Assembly: GCA_977006965.1 (NCBI GenBank)
Contig: OZ345377.1
Span: 1,240,001 to 1,304,000 of the forward strand
From: Phymatolithon calcareum
Taxonomy: Eukaryota > Rhodophyta > Florideophyceae > Hapalidiales
Direction: 5' to 3'
Length of the DNA stretch: 64,000 nt
The notes below the pieces were generated by a model. It ran no database searches. It had not been told where the DNA came from and was given only the letters and a program-made list of their open reading frames with translations. How positions within the stretch are numbered: position 1 is the stretch's first letter; each line of letters starts with the position of its first letter. Positions 31,901 through 40,982 of the stretch are shown here, one piece after another. Both the position numbers and the translations under genes were made by a program.

Positions 31901-33057
31901 GAATTGTTTCTGGATCTTGGGACGGAACCGTTCGTGTATGGGATGTGGAGAGCGGAGAATGCGTGGTGGGACCACTCCGTGGACACGAGGATCGTGTGTT
32001 GTGCGTTGCAATGAACGGGGACGGAAGTCGAATTGTTTCTGGATCTTGGGACGGAACCGTTCGTGTATGGGATGTGGAGAGCGGAGAATGCGTGGTGGGA
32101 CCACTCCGTGGACACGAGGATCGTGTGTTGTGCGTTGCAATGAACGGGGACGGAAGTCGAATTGTTTCTGGATCTTGGGACAAAACCGTTCGTGTATGGG
32201 ATGGGGAGAGCGGAGAATGCGTGGTGGGACCACTCCGTGGACACGAGGGTGGTGTGTCGTGCGTTGCAATGAACGGGGACGGAAGTCGAATTGTTTCTGG
32301 ATCTTTGGACAAAACCGTTCGTGTATGGGATGGGGAGAGCGGAGAATGCGTGGTGGGACCACTCCGTGGACACGAGCGTACTGTGTGGTGCGTTGCAATG
32401 AACGGGGACGGAAGTCGAATTGTTTCTGGAGCTGTGGACGAAACCGTTCGTGTATGGGATGTGGAGAGCGGAGAATGCGTGGTGGGACCACTCCGTGGAC
32501 ACGAGCGTGCTGTGTCGTCGGTTGCAATGAACGGGGACGGAAGTCGAATTGTTTCTGGATCTCGGGACAAAACCGTTCGTGTATGGGATGTGGAGAGCGG
32601 AGAATGCGTGGTGGGACCACTCCGTGGACACGAGGAAGAAGTGTTGTGCGTTGCAATGAACGGGGACGGAAGTCGAATTGTTTCTGGATCTGGGGACAAA
32701 ACCGTTCGTGTATGGGATGGGGAGAGCGGAGAAATCGTGCCTGGCAATCACGGTGGTGTGCGCTTTGCAGGAGAGATCAGAAGCCTTGAATTCGATGCTG
32801 GCAGTAATTTGTTTGTCGTACATACGTCAGATGAGGTTTTTCTTTTGGACGCCGGCACTGGAACCAAGATGGAACGTCCTGGATACATGATTCACGGACG
32901 CAACGGCAGGATATACGCAACAGGACCGAACGCGAAGACAGTTCAAGTCGCCAACATGCCATTTTCTTGTGTCACATTTTACTACAATAAGCTGCATTCA
33001 AAAGCTGCAGCTGGACTCGGAGATGGTCAAGTTGTGATAGGAGAGCTCTTATTATAA
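28960..33057 (+). CDS. NLR-type receptor: N-terminal helical domain, NB-ARC, 11 WD40 repeats
   Basis: Intact 1365-residue protein. Residues 1-110 form a helical domain starting MAEAGLVLGVVGMINQLAQ, which resembles the membrane-active four-helix HeLo/RPW8/MLKL-like domains used for cell-death execution; this assignment is inference. A Cys-rich linker (CLPCLPCRRR) follows. The NB-ARC ATPase has a P-loop GMGGVGKT at about 246-253, Walker B ALFVCDDIW at about 328-336, VISTRE at about 361 and GGLPVALG at about 422. A winged-helix/ARC2-like region leads to a C-terminal beta-propeller of 11 repeats of 43 residues (from 31333), followed by about 100 further residues. Such STAND proteins sense non-self ligands through the propeller, oligomerise with ATP and trigger a response. 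The closest architecture I know is fungal HET-E/HET-D NWD proteins, which use NACHT instead of NB-ARC. Host immunity or allorecognition is likely but not proven. Confidence 0.9.
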   Translation: MAEAGLVLGVVGMINQLAQRLSNFKKRCEDFGSLPDNWDSSIKSFKDCKTSVERIEARLENDKESIGELATSTFCTILKNVDECLTRAETILKGLEDGFTRESSPATASGSSHAVGNSSKQGCLPCLPCRRRSRIVDGRPVNEGKLFSSVIKVKTELEKLDAIWKEAQPAIQRVEIALVTPSMRVNDRVPCDEYVAHFDEPPLSNKVVLNFSGETMEAYLKREVLSNSACERVMAAVSPGVFGAVGMGGVGKTVALQGICRELEVKNKYVDGVFFMTLGQDAAEKKVIEGVALFVESSGGKCLARDITNKESAESAVKQASLWFKGRSALFVCDDIWSFEGHPIGYLSSLKLLLCNSPSSAMVISTREKSISQQFLEVKFRPREVRGEQSLSILARYGGIETESVEKPSDAWTAFGDILDVCGGLPVALGAAGTCLRNLIEEKDGIIGQSLVTYAHELKENIESVGAGSGDEYRGLRAVVKTSLKHCDDWARGEEGRWKLGCELSVREKFEALSVLRKQAWISRTCLERLWGTNERATKQLMSKLSDMHLVLRRWNATPAGEVDGLALHDLVLEHAKTLSRENNRVSLWHARLLDGYIWKAEGNVVQSNKYNCREWWDCEKVPEDGYIEKNVARHLAMSEGSELEWLLSDVRWSMRRMKIGGIVALRDDFQELRAIGAEAVLRAVEESWMNMNKSIHAIPFEMYGRLQSQRASSEFVERFLSSVSMHIPKPHYVPKHEVRWKADAGQLFCIDFDEGVYALCLSEEGNVIAVAQEEEIHVFDLQEMCTVKTLKGHDGIISSVAMSGDGSRLVSGSWDKTVRVWDVESGECVVGPLRGHEEEVSCVAMNGDGSRIVSGCMDKTVRVWDGESGECVVGPLRGHEAYVSCVAMNGDGSRIVSGSWDKTVRVWDGESEECVVGPLRGHEEEVWCVAMNGDGSRIVSGSWDGTVRVWDGESGECVVGPLRGHELCVTCVAMNGDGSRIVSGSWDGTVRVWDVESGECVVGPLRGHEDRVLCVAMNGDGSRIVSGSWDGTVRVWDVESGECVVGPLRGHEDRVLCVAMNGDGSRIVSGSWDKTVRVWDGESGECVVGPLRGHEGGVSCVAMNGDGSRIVSGSLDKTVRVWDGESGECVVGPLRGHERTVWCVAMNGDGSRIVSGAVDETVRVWDVESGECVVGPLRGHERAVSSVAMNGDGSRIVSGSRDKTVRVWDVESGECVVGPLRGHEEEVLCVAMNGDGSRIVSGSGDKTVRVWDGESGEIVPGNHGGVRFAGEIRSLEFDAGSNLFVVHTSDEVFLLDAGTGTKMERPGYMIHGRNGRIYATGPNAKTVQVANMPFSCVTFYYNKLHSKAAAGLGDGQVVIGELLL
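31333..32751 (+). repeat. Eleven 129-bp near-identical WD40-coding repeats
   Basis: The unit encodes RGHE-x-x-V-x-CVAMNGDGSRIVSGS-x-D-x-TVRVWD-x-ESGECVVGPL. Nearly all differences between units are amino-acid changes at unit positions 5, 6, 8, 24, 26 and 33; the remaining codons are almost invariant even at silent sites. The first unit is the most divergent and the last loses its final residues. Units 6 and 7 share DRVL at positions 5-8. This pattern indicates recent homogenisation by unequal exchange or gene conversion, with variation retained at propeller surface positions. The array is expected to vary in unit number between individuals. Confidence 0.97.
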
Positions 33058-33514
33058 GGAGATAGTTAAATTTACCATGCTCATAGTGGGTTCTCAGAAT
33101 TTCTATCGTATTTTGTCAACACACCGCCTGGTAGCGTGAAGTACTTAGATTTGATGATAGTTTGCTGTGAATTGAGTGTTCTCGGCAGATAGTGCAGGAC
33201 AATGCATCGCGAGCCCTTAAGGCCAAAATCGAGGCATAGCTTCCCGCCAAACGCGGCATGCCCTGCGCACCGTCTCCTTTTGTGCATCTCATCAGGGGGG
33301 GGGGAATGACTTGCCGTCGGCTTTTCTCCAGCCTCTGCCAATGATTGCGACACACCAAGTAGCGCACGCTCGCGTATCACCGAAGTTGCTGGCAAATGCG
33401 CCCATATCCCGCTACTCTACACTCGTCGTGTTAGGTTTGGGAAGCTCCGGTCCGCAGTACGACAGCATGCGTCACAAATGCACGTTCGCCGGTGTCCATG
33501 AATTCGCCCCCTGC
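33057..33514 (+). repeat. Dispersed repeat, copy B, at the 3' end of the NLR gene
   Basis: Homologous to 24578-25007 in the same orientation. It begins at the last base of the NLR stop codon, so it forms the 3' untranslated or downstream region of that gene. It contains a G10 run at about 33295 that is absent from copy A. Confidence 0.85.
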
Positions 33515-33854
33515 ATAAGTAATTTCGTCTTCTTCCTTTATTGTACTTTTCACGCTCCATCATGATCGTGCCCTCCCTTGTGTTTTAACTACAGTACCGA
33601 CTAATCCGTATATTGTTCAGTTCGAGCCAGTCTGTTGACTGGAATTAGATCATTTTCAGGCAGCTCGCGAAGCGATCACCCCGGCTCGTTATTGGACACA
33701 AGTACGCGAGATGGATAGGGAAATTTTCAAAGATATCCCGTTACATCAGGACCCGACTTCAACATGAAAGAGAGGGGACCGATCGTCAAGATGGATTGGG
33801 AACAGGGCGTAAATTATCGATTGTAAAAATATTCTACCACGCAGGCTGTTGACA

Positions 33855-34124
33855 TCAGCGAGCCGAGCAACCCTTGTGAAGACAGGTCTGGGAGTATCGT
33901 GCTGTGCTGTGCAGTGCGGCAGTCTCGTCCATGGACTGGACATGAGGCCCAATTCTCGAATTGGCGAAAGAGCGATCGCTATCACGAAGTAGCTCTTCAC
34001 CTTCCGTCCATGCTGTTGCTGCACCTGCTGCACTCACGCCTGGAGGCAATGTCGATGGGAAGCTGGACACACCGCGGCGAAACAGCACAGGCGCTAATCG
34101 AGACGCGCCTCGCACGCTGAACAT
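33855..34124 (-). CDS. Small protein with mitochondrial-type presequence
   Basis: An 89-residue minus frame whose first 30 residues (MFSVRGASRLAPVLFRRGVSS) are rich in Arg, Ser and hydrophobic residues without acids, as in mitochondrial targeting peptides. The mature part has no recognised domain. It may be one exon of a longer gene or a chance frame. Confidence 0.3.
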   Translation of the reverse strand: MFSVRGASRLAPVLFRRGVSSFPSTLPPGVSAAGAATAWTEGEELLRDSDRSFANSRIGPHVQSMDETAALHSTARYSQTCLHKGCSAR

Positions 34125-34460
34125 GATGATGCATTACGCTTCTTACCGCATGAGGCCGAGCAGCTTGACCATAGAAGGTCTTCCATTCCCTCCACCGAAC
34201 ACTCTCATCCGAGTGGAATGAAAGATGCCTTTGGAGCTTTGGTCATATTTAGGAATATCGTATATTTTCTACCCAATGAAAAATATTCTTCGATCTGATG
34301 AGATTTTATCTCAATGTGCCATTGGTCAAAAATTACAACGTCGTGTTCCATTGGCCGAGAACATGAACAGTCCCGTGATTAAAAATACAAGCCGCCAAAA
34401 GGCAGCTTCCCGCTCGCCTCTCGATCGCCATCAACCAGACGAAGATTTCAGCGAGATTTG

Positions 34461-35552
34461 TTAAAGCGCCGCCGCTTTGTCCGCCCCCGTCAAAGCTTCC
34501 GTCCACCTTTTTTCACAACTTCCTTGCCAACTGCTGGCACGCACCGGCGCGGGAGCCACGATCTGATCGGCCCAAGTCACAGAACGCGTTCTACGCGGCA
34601 GTGTCGCATCATCATCATTGAACAACCCTGAAGGAACGACAAGCGTAAATTCATCATCCACTTCCCCCGCTTCGCACGAAACCTGCAACACAGATGACCC
34701 CTCATTGTGTGCCGACGCATGAAGGCCGAGCGCACGAGCACAGCGGGTGGCACCTAGCCATACCACTGGTAAATTTGACGGCGCGCGCGCGGAAAGTACG
34801 GCTGCCACTTCGGCATCCTCTGTTGCCAGAACGACGACGTTGGCGCTGACAGTGACCGCAATAGCGGCAGCAGCGAGAGCGTTCACATCCGCGCGTCCGC
34901 CGAGAGCGTCGCGGTCGCCCGCGCATACACGTAGCGCTAGCGGGCTCCCCGTTCCACCCGGGGCGGTCTTGAGCGGGAGTGCGGTGCGTGAGACGCGCAC
35001 TTCGCCAACGCTGATTGATGCAGGGCCGGTGGATAAAGTGCCGGATGCGCACAAACCGGCCGTGACGAGCGGAAGTCGCTGAGTGGAGGAGTCGGAGGTG
35101 GCGGCGGGGACGGGTGCGCGTATGAGTTGCGGTCCGATGCGCAGGAATTGGAAGACGAGGGCACCGTTTGCACGACAGGAGTCGGGACACATTAACGCGA
35201 CTTTCACGGTGCCTGTGGAAGGTTTGAAGATGGCGGGCGGGACGGCGGCAATGCTGACAATTTCTCCGAGAGCGGGGTCAAACATTTCAATCGAGAGGGC
35301 GCCCACAAGTGCCGGTGACTTCGATGTGGCAGTTGAGACGGGCGTCGGGAGTACAATGGTGCATGGGGTTGAGCAGAGATGGGCGATATTTGTCGACGGG
35401 GAGCCGGAGATGTGGATTTCAATGTCTGCGGCGGCACGCATGGATGGATGTCTGTTAAGAAACGACGATGTGAATGTAGTTGCGGTTGATATGGCATCGA
35501 AACTGAGACGCAGAGTGTCGGGCGCGGGCACTGGGGCCATTGCGGTGCCCAT
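34461..35552 (-). CDS. Hypothetical protein, 363 residues
   Basis: Intact GC-rich frame, clearly distinct in composition from its AT-richer flanks. The sequence is rich in Ala, Val, Ser and Thr. It looks like an alpha/beta protein with hydrophobic strands (AAAAIAVTVSANVVVLATED, FTLVVPSGLF) and a segment LPVVWLGATRCARALGL. I recognise no catalytic motif and cannot name a family. An internal Met (MAPVPAPDT) six residues in is an alternative start. It marks the left edge of the compact host-gene island. Confidence 0.55.
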   Translation of the reverse strand: MGTAMAPVPAPDTLRLSFDAISTATTFTSSFLNRHPSMRAAADIEIHISGSPSTNIAHLCSTPCTIVLPTPVSTATSKSPALVGALSIEMFDPALGEIVSIAAVPPAIFKPSTGTVKVALMCPDSCRANGALVFQFLRIGPQLIRAPVPAATSDSSTQRLPLVTAGLCASGTLSTGPASISVGEVRVSRTALPLKTAPGGTGSPLALRVCAGDRDALGGRADVNALAAAAIAVTVSANVVVLATEDAEVAAVLSARAPSNLPVVWLGATRCARALGLHASAHNEGSSVLQVSCEAGEVDDEFTLVVPSGLFNDDDATLPRRTRSVTWADQIVAPAPVRASSWQGSCEKRWTEALTGADKAAAL

Positions 35553-36059
35553 TTTCGTGTCTGAAGTCGGAAAGAGGGCGGGAGTGCGCTTAGGAGGATG
35601 CTTTTCTTAGGTGAAGGAAAGTTGGTCACCGAAAGTTTTACTCAGCCAGATGTAGTCGTGGGCAACTTTGAGTTGCCAGCTGGTGCAGCATTGACGATGC
35701 ATTGGCCGCTTCTCAAGGGGCTTATCGAATGACGATATTTTCGGACGGCCAATTGGAGAAATATCTACTGTGCACACACGATTTTATCGAATGACGCGGC
35801 TTTCGTGTGCAGGTGCTCAAAAATATATCCAAAATTACTTTTAATTTATTTAGGGTTTTCAACATCCAATGTTAGCCCGGTGTGGCGTCGATGTTACTTG
35901 CGCGTGCAGACCTCACGTAACGGCACGCGTGAATGCCATGTCGACAAGACAGTCGGGATTATTGTACACTCCTTTCAATACTTGCCCATCTCTTCTCATC
36001 ATTGTGCCTAAAAGGGCAGTCGTATCGATAACGACGTCCCGACGTCGTCGTCGATCGAA

Positions 36060-36395
36060 ATGACAGGATATGGCTCGCTGGAGGAGAGAGTTCAAGCGGA
36101 GGCCGCGGCTATTCGCGCTGAGGATGAGGCATTGGAATCACTTTCCGTCGACGTGGCGCGAACAAAGATGACCGCTAGTGCGGTGTCGCATGAAGTTGTT
36201 GCGCAGCACGCCCTGCTTGACGATCTTGAAGGTGGATTATCTCGCGTGCAGAACGCAACTAGCAGGGCGCGCCAGCGTACTGCTGAGCTTGAGCGCGATC
36301 CGTACTCGATCAAGGCGTTTTGTATGCTACTCTTGCCTATCGTGCTGCTTATGCTTATCTTGTTTTTCTGGATCAAGCACTTTCTTTTCGGCTAG
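36060..36395 (+). CDS. Bet1-like Qc-SNARE, 111 residues
   Basis: Small tail-anchored protein. Residues about 25-82 form a SNARE coiled coil, with heptads around VSHEVVAQHALLDDLEGGL in which the Gln of AQHALLDD aligns with the ionic zero-layer Gln of Qc SNAREs such as Bet1/Sft1. A short linker leads to a C-terminal transmembrane segment (about 88-108, MLLLPIVLLMLILFFWI) and a brief lumenal tail. Length and layout fit Bet1-type SNAREs, which act in ER-Golgi or intra-Golgi vesicle fusion. Bet1, Sft1 and a short syntaxin-8-like identity are not separable here. Confidence 0.78.
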   Translation: MTGYGSLEERVQAEAAAIRAEDEALESLSVDVARTKMTASAVSHEVVAQHALLDDLEGGLSRVQNATSRARQRTAELERDPYSIKAFCMLLLPIVLLMLILFFWIKHFLFG

Positions 36396-37097
36396 TGTTG
36401 CCTTGTCGAATTATCCTCGTGTTGCGCTCGTTCATCAATTTCGTTGGATCGCGGCGTGTCTTGGCAATTTGACTTTTTTCTGACGTTCACTCGTACGCTG
36501 GAGTACCGTGCGGCGAGCTTCTCGTGAAAGTTGTGATTTCCGAATCGAGCACACAGTTTTTGTGCAATATTTGACACTGAGCTGAACTCATCCGTGGCGT
36601 CGTCTACGCAAACATTGCATCAGGCCTGCAGTGAAATGTAAGGTTGCAGGGCAGATTGTGCAGTCAGAATGGAGTTTTTTAGAATTCTGTAAACTAATAT
36701 TTTAACAGAGTTGGAGCAAACCAGAGTCCTTGGCTAGCGAACTTGCAGCCCAGTGCCGACGTGAGTGAGAGGTCTTCTTGAAGGTGAGGGTTTCGTCGAC
36801 AGGGCGGACCTTCGTGGAAATTCAAATATTGGAATCGTGCACCAACGGGCCAATTTCCAAGTGCCATGGTTGTGGTTTTCAGGAGATGAAGTTCAAAAAG
36901 CCTTTCAAAAATACGAAAAAACAATTGTTTTTCAAGCTATCCTTTTTCCATAACCAAACAAAAAAGACGTTACAACAGTGCACAAAACTTGTAGGGCATT
37001 AGCCTCCAGCCGGTTATGGTATTCTTGTCCTCTGGCCTGACCGCAAGTCAAGTGCGTCCGCGCAGCCCACGAGCGGCCGTCTCGCCGGGGTTTCCCG
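36396..37097. other. Intergenic, no gene seen
   Basis: This gap between the SNARE and C2 genes has only short frames. It presumably contains the SNARE 3' end and the promoter of the next gene. Confidence 0.4.
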
Positions 37098-37919
37098 GTG
37101 CTGCAGGGGAGGATGAAGGAGAAGGAGATATTTGAAGCACTGGTTACGATCCAAGGCGCTCGCATTCGACCACCCAGCCTACATAACCCTCGGCCCACCG
37201 CCAATTCCAATCCGTTGGTGCATGTTCTCATCATGGTACCCAAGGGCGACAAGGACGTTACCGTGCCCACAGATTGTGTGACGAAGATTCGCAAGCGCAC
37301 GTTGGAACCACTATGGAACGAAACGTTTGCCATCCCTGTTCTACCGTCTTCCGACGTGTTAGTTTTCCGGGTACATAACCAATCCGCAGAGACAGTGCAG
37401 AATGCCACCGAAGAGCCGTCTACTTCGAACGGCAGTACCGGCAGCAGCGGTGCCGCAAACACGAACGCGGACGCACGAAGTCTTGTCGGACTGTGTTTAC
37501 TTCCCGTGGCGCATTTCGACAGTTCGGGTAAGGTGACGCGACATGTGTTGGAGATCTTTCCGCGGCCGAATGTTCCGAATGTCGGTCATCTCTACGTCGC
37601 AGCACGGATAAGGAGGAGCAGTATCAGTTTGTTGGAAAAGGCGGACTTGGAGGATCCATTGCTGAGAAAGCAGTATCATTCGAGCAGATTACTCGCGATG
37701 ACGGCGAGATTTTTGGGCATTGGCGAACTGGCGGCGTTCTTGTTTGAAGAGGGATATTCCGCTAATATGGATGATAATTGGGATAGGGCACTCACGCTGC
37801 TGGCGGAACAACTCGCGTATCGCATTTGGGAAACGACGCAATCTACAGATGATGATGCTAATTTTTTATTTGCAAAGCAAAAAGTTGAACGCGATGGAGG
37901 ACTCTGGGACGGAGTGTAA
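37098..37919 (+). CDS. C2-domain protein, 273 residues
   Basis: Residues about 10-180 form a C2 domain: EALVTIQGARIRPP, then KIRKRTLEPLWNETFAIPVLPSSDVLVFRVHNQ, which is the typical central C2 signature, and VGLCLLPVAHF. A Ser/Thr/Gly/Asn-rich insertion (about 112-133) splits the domain between strands. The canonical Asp ligands for calcium are not obvious, so calcium-independent binding is likely. The C-terminal 90 residues are helical and unrecognised. It may start at a later Met (MKEKEIF). It probably acts at membranes in trafficking or signalling. Confidence 0.72.
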   Translation: MLQGRMKEKEIFEALVTIQGARIRPPSLHNPRPTANSNPLVHVLIMVPKGDKDVTVPTDCVTKIRKRTLEPLWNETFAIPVLPSSDVLVFRVHNQSAETVQNATEEPSTSNGSTGSSGAANTNADARSLVGLCLLPVAHFDSSGKVTRHVLEIFPRPNVPNVGHLYVAARIRRSSISLLEKADLEDPLLRKQYHSSRLLAMTARFLGIGELAAFLFEEGYSANMDDNWDRALTLLAEQLAYRIWETTQSTDDDANFLFAKQKVERDGGLWDGV

Positions 37920-39059
37920 CTTTTTCACTTTTCAACCAATTTTGTAGCTACAGTACGCCCCGCCCGCTTATTTTCATCGCTGATCGCAACGGACTCTTGC
38001 GTTCTTGTCTTGTTGGAGTGCGACACTGCTAGATGATCCACTTTTTTCGAGCACAAGTTGGGAGATAACGCACTGAGTAACATTCTAAAATTTATTTAAA
38101 ATTCGAGCTTGACGGAACGATCTCACTTGCCAAGATTTTGAAGAGTCGTGAAACGCTGTTCAAACTCAAAAAACCTTCCAAAAGACCGTCCGCACCATGG
38201 ATAGTTTCGTCATCTATTGGTAATCTCTATTGTCTATCAACAGTTCTATGCTACAGTGTTCAAAGTACGCGCCCCTCATGACTTTCGTCGGAACTACATC
38301 GTTGTAGCAGTGCTGAACCATGAGTGGCAGGCATCCTTGGCCTATTGTTGGCAACTGTAATATCCATTTTCAGCACAGCAGCTTCACTTTAGCAGGATTG
38401 CAGAACAGAAGCAAAAAAAACTACACGAGTTACTCAATGACCAGGTCAACTTTTGCGCCTTTGTGAAACTACAAGATATATTCCACCTTCTTTGCCCCCG
38501 CACCGGGCAGCTCCTCTCGAAGCACTCTTAGGAATTCCGGGCTGCGCAAAGGTGCATGCATCAGAGGACTTAAATTTAACTAGGAAAAATACCGATCGCA
38601 CATCACAAGAGATAAGACGGGTGAGTTTGGCCGCGCTAATATAAACAAAGCTGAAGACTCCATCGCTACCGCACGAAAATACTCGGTCAGGGCGTAAAGT
38701 CCTATTGTTTGCGAGCGAAGGAGTGCGGCACAAGCCTTCCTCAATAGAAAAACTTATTGTACACGCATTTGTCGAACGTCATGTACTTATCAGGTCTTCG
38801 TATTTGATGGACGCTTCTCCTATGCCGTAGCATCGTGCGTCCCCCACACTCATCTGGCTGGCACCACATCCAGTGTATGATACATAATCATAACGAGAAT
38901 TATTACATGATTACTGTATGATGATGCCCTTGGCGGCAAAATTCAACTTTGAAACCCAACCGATTTGATCCGCTTTATACACACAGTACTTGAGACTTGT
39001 TTGTGCAAGCATCTACGTCTCACGTCTGGTTCTCTCTGTTCGGCAATCGAATCTTCACA
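37920..39059. other. Intergenic, no gene seen
   Basis: AT-rich spacer between the C2 gene and CDC23, with TACAGTA/TACTGTA motifs at 37949-37955 and 38912-38918. No coding evidence; it probably contains the CDC23 promoter. Confidence 0.4.
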
Positions 39060-40814
39060 ATGCCGATCGCACGCGCGCCGTCTGCCGCGCGAAGCATCCG
39101 TTCCCAGGGCACTGACTCCTCGGACACTCTAGCGCTTGCCACAGCCACACTCCCATCTTCGTCCTCCTTTGCGGAAGTGTCTGTCGCTCTCTCCGAACTA
39201 CGCGAACGCGGCCTTGTGAAAAGCCGTGCCTGGCTTGCAGAGCTGCATCTCGTCTTACTTTCCCGTTTCCCCTCTGCCGCCACCTCATCTTCCACTTCTC
39301 CGTCCTCGCGCCCTACGCGCGGCACTGGTACGATTCGCGAGCGGGCGCGCGAGGCTGCACGCGAAGCATGTGTCCTTCGGCTTGCTCGTGCATGGTTTGA
39401 CACTCGTGAGTATGCCCGTTGTGCACGGGCATTGGAGAAGGAGACTTCCGATTCTGCGCTCTTTCTCCGACTGTACGCCTTATTTTTGGACACTCAACGC
39501 GGGGATGGTGTGAACGGGAAGGAAAAGCCGCGGTTGCAAGCGGTGCGCGATGAGATTAGGGATCGCGAAGCAAAGGGCGGTCCGCTGGATGGATATCTTT
39601 TGTATCTGCGCGGATCCATTGAACGAAGACTCGGTCTGACGAATGAGGCGCGCGCTTCGTTTGTGGGGTCGGTGAAGAAGACGCCGTGGAATTGGGGCGC
39701 TTGGTTGGAGATGAGTAAGCTTGTGAAAAGTGTGGCGGAGGCACGTGGACTTGGACTGCCGGCGCATTTTATGGGGACGCTGTTTCTTGCGCATATTTCG
39801 AATGAGACGGACCATCTGGACGAGGCTAAGATGCTTTATGAACGTGTGGCTGAAGCTTTGCCGACCTGGCATTTTGTACAGGGACAGCGGGCATTGGTTC
39901 TGTATAATATGCGCATGTTTGATGAGGCTCAGGTGATATATGAGAAGATTTTTGAAGAAGATCCTGTACGACTTGAGGGTACTGACATTTACTCCAACAT
40001 TTTATTCGTCAAGGAGGACAAGGCGAAACTAGCTTTTCTTGCTAATAGATGTCAGCAAATTGATAAGTTTCGACTGGAGACTTGTTGCGTGATTGGGAAT
40101 TATTTTTCCTTGCGACAACAGCATGAACAAGCCGTTGTGTATTTTCAAAGAGCGCTGAAACTTAATCCAGAGTATCTGGCCGCTTGGACTCTTATGGGAC
40201 ACGAGTATGTCGAGATGAAGAACACAGCGGCAGCTGTGGAGGCGTACCGTCGAGCGGTGGACATCAATCCGAAAGACTTTCGTGCTTGGTACGGACTAGG
40301 ACAGACGTACGAACTGATGCAGATGCCGACGTTTACTCTGTATTATTTCCGAAAGGCAGCCGCATTGCGGCCGCGTGACGCACGCATGTGGAGCGCGGTG
40401 GGACAGACGTTGGAGGAACTCGAACGATTCGACGATGCTATAAGATGCTATGAGAGGGCTGTGCGATGCGATGACCCCGAGGGAGTGGCATTGGCAAAAC
40501 TGGCAAATCTGCACGAACAATTGGCGGAATTTCAACGCGGTAAACGCGATGCGGAAGAGGTGTATGAACAACATTACGCACTGGCTGCGACTTACTATTC
40601 GGCGACATTGGAAAGGAGGGACGAAGATGGACTCGGTGGGGCGGATACGGCGCATGCGCTCAAGTTTTTGGCAAGGTATGCAGTGGAGAAAGAGGACTAT
40701 GAGGCGGCGGAGAAATTCTGTGAACGATTAATGGAAATTCATGGCACTCAGGACTTTGCGCAGAATTTACTCAGACTTATGCACGGTCATGGAAAGCGAA
40801 GAGGGAATGCGTAG
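39060..40814 (+). CDS. CDC23: Anaphase-promoting complex subunit 8 (CDC23)
   Basis: An approximately 584-residue TPR protein. Start 39060 (MPIARAPS) is chosen; an upstream Met at 38997 would add 21 residues. The N-terminal part has SELRERGLVKSRAWLAEL and a segment on decreasing partner proteins (ACVLRLARAWFDTREYARCARALE), as in the CDC23 N-terminal domain. TPR repeats follow from about residue 240, with DEAKMLYERV, DEAQVIYEKIFEEDP, YSNILFVKEDKAKLAFLA, IGNYFSLRQQHEQAVVYFQRALKLNPEYLAAWTLMG and WYGLGQTYELMQMP, the last two strongly characteristic of APC8/CDC23. It is a scaffold subunit of the APC/C ubiquitin ligase driving mitotic cyclin and securin destruction. Intact single exon. Confidence 0.92.
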   Translation: MPIARAPSAARSIRSQGTDSSDTLALATATLPSSSSFAEVSVALSELRERGLVKSRAWLAELHLVLLSRFPSAATSSSTSPSSRPTRGTGTIRERAREAAREACVLRLARAWFDTREYARCARALEKETSDSALFLRLYALFLDTQRGDGVNGKEKPRLQAVRDEIRDREAKGGPLDGYLLYLRGSIERRLGLTNEARASFVGSVKKTPWNWGAWLEMSKLVKSVAEARGLGLPAHFMGTLFLAHISNETDHLDEAKMLYERVAEALPTWHFVQGQRALVLYNMRMFDEAQVIYEKIFEEDPVRLEGTDIYSNILFVKEDKAKLAFLANRCQQIDKFRLETCCVIGNYFSLRQQHEQAVVYFQRALKLNPEYLAAWTLMGHEYVEMKNTAAAVEAYRRAVDINPKDFRAWYGLGQTYELMQMPTFTLYYFRKAAALRPRDARMWSAVGQTLEELERFDDAIRCYERAVRCDDPEGVALAKLANLHEQLAEFQRGKRDAEEVYEQHYALAATYYSATLERRDEDGLGGADTAHALKFLARYAVEKEDYEAAEKFCERLMEIHGTQDFAQNLLRLMHGHGKRRGNA

Positions 40815-40982
40815 AGCGGATGCTGCTGCTGCTTGTAAAGTCCTTTTTTTCTTGCTCATGTCTGATTGTTTCTGTGTGCCAATGTTATCAGATAGTGCTT
40901 TGTGCAAGCTGTATGATCGTTCGGCTAAATGCATACCGGGCAATAGTCAAAATTTGACCGTGCACGCATAATTTTCTCACCG

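Noticed and set aside
31123-32823. Long minus-strand and alternative-frame ORFs (up to 566 residues) across the WD40 array
   Set aside because: They exist because the 129-bp unit is a multiple of three and lacks stops in other frames; the repetitive translation is a shadow of the NLR gene.
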